Positions 11,813 to 22,905 of a stretch of 42,500 bases of DNA are shown here, piece after piece. The first letter of the stretch is position 1. The number at the start of each line of letters is the position of its first letter. Source of the DNA: Blastocystis sp. Blastoise (Eukaryota; Sar; Bigyra; Opalinata; Blastocystidae); NCBI GenBank assembly GCA_039096225.1, contig JBBPEB010000017.1, positions 765,001 through 807,500 on the forward strand. Reading direction: 5' to 3'. The notes under the pieces were generated by a model, which was given only the letters and a program-made list of their open reading frames with translations, did no database searches and was not told where the DNA came from. A program made the translations under genes and the position numbers.

Positions 11813-14434
11813 ATGTCAGAAAAACCATATGAATTTAAAGGATTAACTAATTGTAATGTTTGTCATCGAACAATCTTCCCTTTTACGGATGTGACTTGTA
11901 AGGAATGTGGATCTGTTGTTTGTAGAGATTGTTGTACATTTAAAGAAAAGGCTCCTTCTCTTCCTTTTTTCAATACGACACCATGTATTTGTATTACTTG
12001 TGAAACGAAATCTAATGTTAACAAGAAGCATACTCAATATGACAATATTCCATGGATTGATACTTTTCAAAGTATTTTTGTTTGATTTTTATTCTATTAT
12101 GAATCATTTTTATTTATATGTATATAGTTAAATCCATTAATTTTGGAAGTAATCCTTTTTATAACGAATTAAATACTCGTGCTTGTTGTGTATTTATTTA
12201 TATATTTTTTTAAATTTAATTTTTAGTTTCTATATTGATTTTTTCAATTATTATTATTATTTTTTTAATATTCATAATTCTGTTCCTATTCCCGTGATTA
12301 TAGATACCTGTGGATGGAGTTGATGAGTCTCTCTATATATATTATTCTAATGATATAGTAACTGCTATTACGTTATCTGATGTAAATAGTATATGTTATA
12401 ATGATATATTTACACCCATTCATCCACAAGATGGAATACCTTGTATATATATATATATATATAATTGAGTGAATAAGTTTATATATATATATTTTTTTAA
12501 ATAATTTATATCTATAATTGAGTGAATATTTATATATATATTATTTAAAACAATTATATATATATATTATTTAAAGTAATTTATATATATATTATTAAAA
12601 ACAATTTATATATTATTAAAAATAATTTATATATATATTATTTAAAATAATTTATATATATATTATTTAAAATTATTTATATATATTATTAAAAACAATA
12701 TATATATATAGATAAGACAGTATTCCTTCATTTACGATATCGTTTTATACCTCATCATCTATATACAGAAGAAGAAAAAGTATATATATAATAATTGACT
12801 CTATATATCAAGAATTCATTATGTATATAATTAATTATTATATATAGTCAAAAACTGAAGTATATTTCTCTCGTCCTGTGACTCCATCTCTATATATACA
12901 ATTATTAACAACATATAAAGATTCTCTTCCTCTTCTTCCTATATCTGCAAGAAGAAGTGACCGTGATTTAGTATACCCATTTCTATTAGTATATTATATA
13001 CTACTTATTATTCGATTTAATTGGATTTCATCATCACAATCATTCTTACAACAATTCTATGCATTTATCGTTCTCTTAGTACTGGTTATATATCCTATAT
13101 ATATATTATTATATATATATAATTATATTTTCATTCTTTATAATCCATGAATTATATATATATATATATACATATATATTATATTCTATTATTATTTTAT
13201 ATTATACCTTAATAACTTTACGTTAACATTTTATAATATGTACAAAGAATTCAACAAATCATTTCTTCTCAAATTACGAAAAACCCATGACGCGTATTTA
13301 TATTTGAAATGTATAGGTATATGTTATACTCCTCCTCTTTCTACTTCTTATAAGCCAGAAATAACTACGGATCTTAATATGGATACTGCTTCAAAACAAT
13401 TATTAAAACACTCTATTGTAACTCATTTAAAAACAGAAGTTCAAAAGAATAAAATTATTACTATAGGAAGTCGATCTACATCGAATGATTCTTCTCTTTC
13501 TTCAGACGTTGATTCTTTCTATTCTCCTTCTTCCACTCCTAATCATTCACCACTTCTATTCACATCAACAAACAATCAAAACGATCAAATGAAATCATCT
13601 GTAACGAAAACATATAGCATTTCTTCACCCATTCAACAATCTTCCCCAATTATTACTCCTCTTTCTCTCTCTCCCATTCTTATCCCTAAGAATAATAACA
13701 AAGATAATAATAATAAAGATAAGAATAATAAAGATAATAATAATAAAGATAATAATAATAATAAAGATAATAATAATATTCCTTTGTTAACTCTATCTGC
13801 TCCTACATCTGATGACTTACCTAGCGTTTCCTCTCCTCTTTTCTCTAAATCTCAACCATTTCCTGTAATATCTTCTAAAGATACTAATACTGCTACTAAT
13901 AATAATACTATTACTACTAATAATACTACGTTATCATCAACACTTCCTTCTATTTTACCTTCATCGACTCCTCGTTCTAGACGTACTTCTTCTACTTCTT
14001 CTATTCCTTCTCAGACTATCCGTGTTCGTAGACCTACATTACATGCTATATTCTCTCAAACGGACTCAACGCTATCCCTAGACTCACCAGAGGAACTCTT
14101 AAACCCTCAAACCCTCATACCATTAACAGAAAACCCTCGTTTATTAACGAATCCGAATATAAAAGAAGAAATAAGTCAAATAACACAACAGATAATGGCA
14201 ACCCAATTTAATGAAATGCATTCACTTGATACAAGTATACATACAGAAGAAGAAGGAGAAAGTGAAGAAAAGAACGATAAAAATATAAAAAAGAATGAAT
14301 TACAAATATCAGGATTCGATTCACCTCTAAGCAACACAAATAGTGTTCAATCATGCCCCTCTCCTAGTTCTACAATGCGTCACCGAAAAACAACCGAAAA
14401 ATTCCAAAAATTAATCTTTCAAAAAAAGAATTAA
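11813..14434 (+). CDS. FYVE-related zinc-finger protein with two membrane helices and low-complexity tail
   Basis: Six exons: 11813-12071, 12128-12189, 12304-12442, 12712-12779, 12848-13089, 13222-14434; 660 aa. Introns 1-4 are GT-AG. Intron 5 (13090-13221) works in frame as an AT-AC intron. Residues 14-63 carry four CxxC pairs (C14/17, C29/32, C37/40, C60/63) with TCKECGSVVCRDC, the spacing of a FYVE-type finger, but without the basic RRHHCR patch or WxxD, so phosphoinositide binding is uncertain. Residues about 217-235 and 242-262 are hydrophobic and probably a membrane hairpin, the second crossing the AT-AC junction. From about residue 280 the protein is Ser/Thr/Pro-rich, with NNNKD repeats near 414-445 and an acidic stretch near the end. 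This order (N-terminal finger, hairpin, disordered tail) suggests a membrane-tethered endosomal or ER factor, by inference only. No named orthologue recognised. Confidence 0.75.
12443..12711 (+). repeat. Degenerate AT minisatellite filling intron 3 of the zinc-finger gene
   Basis: Repeated words of about 25-30 nt built from AATTTATATATATATTATTTAAA, roughly nine copies, with GT at the start and TATATAG at the end. Confidence 0.7.
13090..13221 (+). other. U12-type AT-AC intron in the zinc-finger gene
   Basis: Donor ATATCCTATA agrees with the minor-spliceosome consensus ATATCCTT at seven of eight positions. TACCTTAAT (13205-13213) matches the U12 branch consensus TTCCTTAAC at seven of nine positions (T instead of C at the last pyrimidine), and AC ends the intron nine bases after the branch A. 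Splicing joins GTT AT with G TTA ACA TTT and keeps the frame into the long last exon. Without it the frame reads through TA repeats to TGA at 13148. An AC six bases further on is also in frame. Confidence 0.75.
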
Positions 14435-15290
14435 TTCTCTATTGAATAATTTTATCTACAAATAATAATCATTCATTATCTATTTTTTATTTTTACTTAT
14501 ATATATAATAATATTATCTCTATTTATATTGTATGTATGATTCTTCATTATATATTCTAATGTTTTTTTTGCTACTTCTTTAGATTTATTAATGAACGTA
14601 CTGTATTCTATATATTTACTGTCATTTATATTTAATTTTTTCCTTTTTTTTTTGTTAGTTTCTACTATTTGTTTTGTTAATTACATTTTTTATATACTTA
14701 TTCCTTTTCTATAATGTATATACAATGTTAGAATCATTTATCTATATATATATACTATATTTGAAATTTAATAGAATTCCATTTTTATATTTTATTACAC
14801 TTTGTTTTATATGAATATTATACTATATATTTTGCAATGTTAAAATATTTTGTTTTTTTAATTATAAAATATAGTTGACCATTATAATAAGATAAGTATA
14901 TAATTAGAAAGAAAAGAGTTTTGAAAATAAACAAAACACACAATTAGTAAAATAAATGATTTATATATAAAAACAAAACATACGAAGAAAAAACGAATAA
15001 ATATATATATATATATAAATAGATCGAATATAGGTTTATAAAAAAGACAAACAATAAAGAAAAAAAAGAAAAAGAAATATTCAAATGAAATCATAAATAG
15101 TAGTAAAAAACAAACGAATAAAATTATTAGGATTTTAACAACCTTTAGTTAACAAAGGATTAAATAAATAAATTTCTATATGTATATGTATATATATATT
15201 AGAAGAGTATAATTATCATATATACATATATAAAGGAGAATAATAAAAGGTAGTACCATTGTATAATGTACGTAGACGCAGCATGCGTCA
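14435..15290. other. Convergent intergenic region
   Basis: Lies between the 3' ends of the zinc-finger gene (+) and XPO1 (-). AT-rich with short TA tracts near 15001 and 15186; probably both 3' UTRs and polyadenylation sites. Nothing else seen. Confidence 0.6.
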
Positions 15291-15432
15291 TTAAAGATCG
15301 GGATCTTCGACTTCATTTGGATTTAATAAACCGGGAACCATCTTCTTTCTTTCTAAATCTTCAAGTATTAATTGTTGTTTCATTTGTTCGTTTTCAGTGG
15401 CGAAGAGAGCATCACGATTATTCGAGAATTCC

Positions 15433-15506
<74 letters not shown>

Positions 15507-16798
15507 TTAAGTATAATAAGTATAATGAAAAAACATTAACTATATACCTTTAATTGAATGAGGAAATCTCTCACTACTGTACGGAAATTTATTTCTGATT
15601 TCTTATAGGTTGATCCGACATTCGAAAGGAATTCGTTCACGTGATTGGGGGATATATTGGGGAATGCGGTGGTGATAATTGTAAAGATATAGTTCGCCGT
15701 ACCAACATCATTGGGAGTATTTTCAAATAAAGGTACTGTTACATTTCCTGAGAGAATAATTGTGAATATAAGTTGTAGAAGTGAACATTGAAGAGCAAAC
15801 GTACCAATATGCATACGATCGGTTAATACATACCTATATATATACATATATTATTATATTATAGTATATATGTATTATATTATATTATATTATATAATAA
15901 TAATATCTATATACATTGTTTCAGCAAGGATATTAATAAGGAAGTTCTTATAGAATGGTTGTCGAACTTCGTCATTTGTGTTCCTGGCTTGAGTCAAGAT
16001 TTCTTGCATTGTCTTTATACTCTATATAATAATAATAATAAGTATAATATATAATAATATATAAATACAGTTTCACATATTTCTCGACTTGTATGTTTAA
16101 ACCCCCAAATGATACTACCAATCAAAATGTTTTGTTGTTCGGGTGCATAATCGAATAACTTATCGAAAGAGTATTGAGAGAGTGCGGCTAACAAGTTGTA
16201 GAATTCTAATCGAATTTCAGGGAAATCTTCAGTACTGGAAGTAATTAATGATAGTGTTCCACCGTACACTGCGTCTAAGAGAGGCGTCACTAAATGATTT
16301 ATATTACCCTATATATATATATATATAATAGCGAATATTATTAATTAATATAGGCTAAAATAATATATATATAATATATACATGACATTTAGTAACAACA
16401 AGAGTTAAGAAAGAGAGCATTTCCGAGTCTTTCCCTATGTTAGGCATATCTCTATAACAATTCAATGTCATAGGAACAAAAGTATCTAATAACTGTTGCA
16501 CGGTAGCATCATTCTTCTTACATTTATCGATATACATCTTTATATAACGAAGTATCTCTCGATTGACGTTACGCATGTAACGGATGACCACGTGACCAAT
16601 AGCAACAACTCCTTTTTCATTTAAATATATCTGCATATTTTCACTATAAAACTTATAGAGATCACATAATTGAGAGAAATGAAGACCCAATTGGTTAGTA
16701 TAGGAATCTCCTAAGCTCTCTACCATGACCGTGTTAAAACGAATAATTTGACGAAATGACTTCATCACCTCGTTATCCTTCAAATACTCACTATTTAC

Positions 16799-16873
<75 letters not shown>

Positions 16874-18847
16874 TATATATACCTCCAGCTTGTTGAATCA
16901 TTTGACTCCATTGTTCATTAAACTTACGCATGCATATATCAATATACTTCAGTTTAATTGATTCTTGTGAGCAGGCCTTGATAATAAGAGCAATGCTACT
17001 ATAATATCGTTCCATCTGAATGGGTTGCAAGGCTTGACAATAATCATCAGTATGTTGTAATATATCCTCTATAAACGGAATATCCTTTGTCTTCTCCTTA
17101 TTCTCCTGAGGGATTATAAACTGCTTCGCACACTTCTTCACTACTTTATAAAACGTATCACATGCCATATCTTGTACTCCGGGATGTGTTTCGTGCATAA
17201 AATTAAACGTTTTCAGTACAACCGTACGAAGGAACGTCCAATGAGTGTTCAAGAAACCGGGATACATCTGAATGACGTACCTATATATATATATATATAT
17301 ATATTAATCATGTAAATGATATATAATTCTATATAATAATAATAATAATAATAGTATCTAGAAATAATATCTTATATATATACATAACACATGCAGCAAC
17401 AACAGCTTTATCATCTTTAGTTACTTTATCCACACATAATCTCAATAAGTCACTTAATATAGCAATAAGAAGTCTCTTTTCGGTATTATGATCCGTGACC
17501 CCTGAAATAGATCCTACCGCCCAACTGAGGGTTTGGAGGGAATGACGGAAGGGGTCACTTGGGCCTAAATTCATCTATAATATATAATAATATATATATA
17601 TTATTATTGTATTATATATAAATAATATAAAATATAAATGAACTCAAATAGATAATATATATATATATATATATATATATACTTGTATTTCCATTTTCTT
17701 TAACATAATTTGTTCTGTATTATCATAATTTAAATGTGTTAAGAATACAAGTGTTTCTTTCATCTGTAAATATAAGGCGATCGTATCCGTATCTTGACGC
17801 TCCTCTCGGACAACCTCTCCGTCATCATTTTCAGCCACTAATATCTCTTCAGGCTTAGCCATATGATCGATTAAGATCTCACGGATTTGGGGGAAAACAT
17901 CTTTATAAATACCATCGTTATCTTGAGAAACAGCACTTACAAAGATAACTGGCTATATAGTATAGAATAATAATAATAATAGTATAGTTAATAATAATAT
18001 AAAATAGGAATTAGAATAGTATAAAATAGAAATTATAATAGTATAGTATTAGAATAGAATAGTATAGAATAGAAATTATAATAGTATATATATATATACT
18101 TTGCTTTTTGATTCTTGGTTATAAACAGCTGAAGCGATATTATTATAGAAGGTGACACATAATTTGAGAAGCTCTGTTTCTGGAATAACACTCAACATAT
18201 TTATATAACGAATAGCAAATAATAATAATCTATACAAGAATATACATATTATATATTATATATTTACATAATAAATAATAAAATACTATAATAAATATAT
18301 ATATATAATCTCATAACTATATAAATAAATATATATATACTCTGTTTTGTTTTGAGAGATCAGCATGTCTCTGTGAGTGGCAATAACCGTAGTTAAAAAC
18401 ATTGTAATAGATTGAATGAAATAGATTTCTTCTTCAGAACAATTCATATAGCTAGACGCAAGACTATCTGTTAAAGGTAAATGCTGCACCTATATATATC
18501 GTTATATTAAATAGTATAGAATAATAATAGTAAATATATATAGTTATATTAAATAGTATAGAATAATAATAATAAATATATATAGTTATATTAAATAGTA
18601 TAGAATAATAATAGTAAATATATATAGTTATATTAAATAGTATAGAATAATAGTAAATATATATCGTTATATTAAATAGTATAGAATAATAATAATAAAT
18701 ATATATAGTTATGTTAAATAGTATATAATAAGAATACATAGTATAGAATAATATATATATACAAGTAATTCCATATATTTAGAGATCCATGTACATATAC
18801 GAGCGGGGAATTGCTTGGATTTCTCAGAGTTAAATATATCCATAAGA

Positions 18848-18911
<64 letters not shown>

Positions 18912-19472
18912 TTTAGTAGCTGTACATCTATATTGAGGGAAAGCGAAGTATTGAAGTAAGTTGTCGACTACTTCTGTTTCATATATATACTTACTATCAA
19001 TATAAGGAAGAAGAACACGAATGACATCGATAGCATTGATTAATAGAGAAGGACGATTACTATTGGCAAACGCAAACAAACATAACTATATATATATATA
19101 TATTAATATATATATATATATTAATACAAATTGCTAATAATAATATATATATTCTTAAAATACTATAATTTATCCTCAGTAATATATATAAATATGTATC
19201 TTAATAATATTACTAAGTATATCTATATATATATATATATATATACATCAAAGATAGCCCCTAAATCAGTTTTGAGTTCAGTCTGTAGCTTTTCGCTTCT
19301 CTGCGAAGTCAGAGATTCTTGATTATACTGGAAGACATCTTCAACAAGTAATTTGAGTATAATAATATTATTATCACATAAATCCTCATTCACTTTACTA
19401 GATCCCACAAGATCAGAGACGAAGGAGGGCCAGTTATCGGGCCATTCCTTCTTTAATATCTATATATATACA

Positions 19473-19516
<44 letters not shown>

Positions 19517-19996
19517 GTATAATATATATATAAATACTTCAATAAGAACAAGATTCCATTTGGAAATAATAGAGGGATCTTTCATAGGACCAGTAGCAGA
19601 GGAGGTAATCTATATATATATATAATATTATTTATAAATAAAATATATAAAAAATACAGTAATAATATTTTGAACGGTTCGATCTTTAATAGTATTTCGT
19701 TCTTCAACAGGAACCATATACCATTTATATTTAACAAACTCTTCAAGAATATTTAATCCATAGAATATAGAATATTTATTTTGACACTTCTCAACGATAT
19801 CGAAGACTATTTTCCAAACACCCTCTTTTTCTCTAAACTCATGAACGAATTTACTAGCGGCAGCATTCTATATAAACTATAAGAGATAACTTCTAGAGCA
19901 TCATACATTTGGGTCCTTCACATTGTAGAAAGCAGAAATGGCAGAATCAAATAATTGAGAATTGAATGGCAACGAAAAATCAAGTAAGGCTTCCAT
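15291..19996 (-). CDS. XPO1: Exportin-1 (CRM1), nuclear export receptor
   Basis: Sixteen exons, all GT-AG: 19996-19907, 19867-19658, 19609-19538, 19459-19247, 19085-18912, 18849-18763, 18489-18341, 18229-18100, 17952-17683, 17574-17384, 17280-16883, 16797-16382, 16308-16069, 16021-15915, 15833-15548, 15431-15291; 1057 aa against about 1070-1085 in other species. Exportin-1 is a HEAT-repeat karyopherin that carries leucine-rich NES cargo out of the nucleus with Ran-GTP. Diagnostic blocks: MEALLDFS start; LSWAVGSISG; VVAACVMYVIQMYPGF; FMHETHPGVQDMACDTF; acidic H9 loop at about 406-432 (MAKPEEILVAENDDGEVVRE); WGFKHTSREI; VRDFLIQLK; C-terminus GLLNPNEVEDPDL. Cys512 in LLRLCVDK lies at the cysteine that leptomycin B alkylates in animal and fission-yeast CRM1. 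Introns are mostly TA or AAT repeat. Very sure. Confidence 0.96.
15439..15507. repeat. (AAT)n microsatellite in XPO1 intron 15
   Basis: About 23 AAT units on the plus strand, ATT on the sense strand, between the donor at 15547 and the acceptor at 15432. Confidence 0.9.
16803..16872. repeat. (AAT)n microsatellite in XPO1 intron 11
   Basis: Uninterrupted AAT run of about 23 units followed by TATATATA up to the donor at 16882. Confidence 0.9.
18491..18762. repeat. 42-bp minisatellite filling XPO1 intron 6
   Basis: The unit starting GTTATATTAAATAGTATAGA recurs at 18501, 18543, 18585, 18627, 18666 and 18708: 42-bp steps except one 39-bp step caused by loss of one AAT. Because 42 and 39 are multiples of three, the minus strand stays open as a repeated peptide with no coding meaning. 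Confidence 0.9.
18850..18911 (-). repeat. Pure TA intron G(TA)30G of XPO1 (intron 5)
   Basis: The whole 62-nt intron is a TA dinucleotide run with one G at each end. Flanking exons join AAA|TGT in frame. Confidence 0.9.
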
Positions 19997-20678
19997 TGTT
20001 CTTTTCTTGTTCTATGATATATGGGTACAGGTGAACAGAAATAAATATTTATAAATATACGTTAAAACCAGTCTAAAAATAAATGTTTCACAATTCTACA
20101 TATAGAAAACGTCTTTTTAATGGGTTTTGGCGTGAAACCAGTTAGAAACATGGGGATAATTTATGCTCAGCATAGTATGACGAAAAAATTCATGCTCAGC
20201 ATAGTATGGCCAATAGGCTACCCGCCTATTGGCCTGGTCTACTATGCATACTCTAAAGAAAACACCTTCTACTATGCTGAGTGTGAATTACGCCTAGAAA
20301 CATGTTATTATTCCCGTCGTTTTTTAATTCTTTTGTGTAGAGAAAAAAATATTTTTTTTCATTCAGCTTATCGTTTGCATTGTCTTAAAAGCTGATATAA
20401 ATATAGAATACATAGTAGATTGTATTCATCTTTATATTCTTGTCCATAGAAAAATGAAAAAAAGTAGGAATTTTTCTACTTATGACGGATAGTATTCAAA
20501 TAGTATGTCGTTTTCTTTTAAACGATACTTAGTTATAAAACCAAAAAATCCTCATATTGATAACAGTAGAAAAAACAGAATATTTAATAAAACAGAACCA
20601 CTATTAACAAAAGTTTTTTTAATCTTAATCAAATCATGATCAGATAACGCACTAAGGAATTTGAATTTGAGTATATTT
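19997..20678. other. Intergenic region between XPO1 start and the MEA1-like gene end
   Basis: Upstream region of XPO1 and 3' flank of the next minus-strand gene. Its only distinct content is the MITE at 20153-20294, which lies about 160 bp upstream of the XPO1 start codon and could influence its promoter. Confidence 0.6.
20143..20304. mobile_element. MITE with 25-bp terminal inverted repeats and 10-bp target-site duplication
   Basis: TAGAAACATG occurs at 20143-20152 and 20295-20304 as a perfect direct repeat. The 142 bp between start GGGATAATTTATGCTCAGC and end, on the other strand, GGCGTAATTCACACTCAGC; the 25-bp ends agree at 20 positions, continuing through ATAGTA. The centre is a perfect hairpin: 11-bp arms GGCCAATAGGC (20208-20218) and GCCTATTGGCC (20224-20234) around TACCC. 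An internal direct copy of ATGCTCAGCATAGTATG is also present. The 9-11-bp duplication and GG ends fit Mutator-like (MULE) elements; assignment to that superfamily is inference. GC content is well above its surroundings. Confidence 0.85.
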
Positions 20679-21848
20679 TTATTGAGATGGTTTTGTTTGT
20701 TTTTGATCTTGATGTTGTTTCAACAATTGATCAGCAAACTTCTTAATAAAATAATCGGTTTTATCTTGGTCAAGTTCTTGAGACCATTTGGGTTTATAAT
20801 TCAATTGAATATCTCCCATAGTAGATTGAATCATTTTACAATGTTCTATATATATATAGTTATAGAATTTATATTCAAGAATTACCTTTAGATAATTGAA
20901 TAGGTTTCTTTCCTATATATATATTTAATATGCTATTGTATTATATATTAATAAAAAAATAAACCATATAAAAAGACTAATTTTAGTATATATACTATTT
21001 TCTTGAGGTATATTATTCTCTGTTTCCTGTTCATAATTATTATCATTTTCTTTGGTTTTGTCGTTACTTTCTTTAGTTTGACATGAATTATCACTTGATT
21101 TGTTATTATTTATTGTACATTTAGATACATCTTTTGCTACATTTTTCTTCTTTTTATCTTTTTGTTTTTTATTATGAGATTTCTTATTTTTCGATTTTTG
21201 AGGTTTAGCTGTTAAGTTATAATCATCAATATAAGAATTGATAACATCATCCTTAGTGTTTTGAATTTTTTCTTCTTTAGATGGTGACTCGATTTCATTT
21301 TTATATTGAGAAGCTATAGAAATAGAGGTAGAATTTTCTTTCAAATACTTTAATACAAATAAAATACACATAAATAGTATAATAAAAAAATATTATAATA
21401 AATAATATAATATAACACAAAAATTAATAAACAATAAAACAATAAATTATATAATATAACACAAAAAATTAATAAACAATAAAATAATAAGCATTAAAAT
21501 ATACGATCTTCCTCTTGATGTTTGGCAGTAATTGTTTTAATGTAATCTTTATCTAAAGATCTTAGCTGATAATTAACAATATCCATATAATTGTCTGGAA
21601 GAATGAATTCATCAGGTTTCAATGTTTCTTCTGGATCTTGATCATCCTCACTTTCTTCCATTGGAATGGGTGCATACTCATTTTGAGTCTGATTTTCTTC
21701 TTGTTCTTCTTCCATCTGACAATAGCAATCTTCTTCAACAATTTCACTACAATCTTCTAGAATAAAAGAAAATATAATCGCAATCACGTTTTTCATAATA
21801 ATAGATTTTATTCATTTATATATTTTTTCTAATTTTACCTTGACTCAT
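20679..21848 (-). CDS. MEA1-like acidic protein (male-enhanced antigen 1 family)
   Basis: Five exons: 21848-21839, 21756-21505, 21337-20996, 20912-20886, 20845-20679; 265 aa, all GT-AG. The 10-nt first exon (ATGAGTCAAG) joins in frame to EDCSEIVEEDC. The later ATG at 21796 lies in the first intron and would give a false signal peptide. The N-terminal third is acidic with a YAPIP patch, the middle is Lys/Asn/Ser-rich and probably disordered, and the C-terminus reads SKEHCKMIQSTMGDIQL, NYKPKWSQEL and a short helix. MEA1 proteins share an acidic N-terminus with a YxPL motif and a C-terminal EHxxxxxxTMxxxxLxxxxxPxWAxEI block, which this matches at E, H, T, M, L, P, W and E. MEA1 function is poorly understood. 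Family call moderate, gene structure good. Confidence 0.65.
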
Positions 21849-22905
21849 GGACTATAAAAGGTTCTTTTTAAAAAGAGATCCTACTATATAAAGAATGTTT
21901 ACACTAAAAAGTAAAACGAAAAATGTACTTTTTTTTCTTTCTTTTCATTCAAGATTCATTCAAATACGAATGTATGCTTATGCTTTAAAAATAACACCAG
22001 ACGCATATTAAAAACTTTATATATATTTAAACTCATTATTGGAGTGTAGACCATTGGTAACATCAGAACTTTATATGTTTTATATCTATGAAGAACATTG
22101 AATACGAATTTAATCATGATTATAGAAAATCTGTATTCATCTAACAAAACAAAAAAAGACAGTAATCAACACTATTCTTACTTATAAGTAGAACTCCAAG
22201 ACAAATAAACATCATCATAAATAATATTTGCATCACAAATAAATGATGTGCAATTCTTAATTCAATATTATATAAATAAGTGTATTTATAATACGACATC
22301 GTTAAACACAAAATAAAATTTGATAAAATATGAATCAAATATAAAATATATATATATATATATAATTACTAAATGAAAAGTGAAATACTAAAAAGAGAAA
22401 GACATATATATATAAGCTAAATAAATAAGAATAACTTAGAACGAAACTCATATAAGGAAAGAAAAAAAAATCTAAACAATAATAAAAAGTTAAATAAATA
22501 AGAAACAATAGGAAGAATTTATCTGATACAAATTCGATGATAAGAATCAACAATAGAATAAAAAGTAGATAATAAAAAAGTGGTCTTTATATAAAGATAG
22601 AATAATTCAAATACGATTGTATCATAGACAAAACAAAAAGAGAAAAAAGAGAAAAGTCTAAAAAAGAAATGAAATGGTAATTAAAGAAAAGTGATAATTG
22701 ATAAGAAATGTATAATTTTACAAAGAATAGAATGAATATTAAACAATTGAGGGTACAGTGACAATGAAACTAATCAAATAAAAGAACATAAAATGAACAA
22801 TAAAGAAAAGAAAGAGAAAAATCTAGACAAATAAAAGAGATAGAGAGAATGATTTTGAAAAAAAATTGAAAAACATTAAAGATAAAAAGCATTTTATTTG
22901 CTTTT
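21849..22905. other. Intergenic region
   Basis: Strongly purine-rich on the plus strand from about 22380 to 22900. No supportable gene; open frames here are Phe/Tyr/Ile runs of translated low-complexity DNA. Contains the 5' flank of the MEA1-like gene and the 3' flank of the MORN gene. Confidence 0.5.

Noticed and set aside
21494-21796. Secreted-protein start MKNVIAIIFSFI for the MEA1-like gene
   Set aside because: This stretch is the end of a GT-AG intron (TTTTCTTTTATTCTAG); the upstream 10-nt exon ATGAGTCAAG gives a better, in-frame start.
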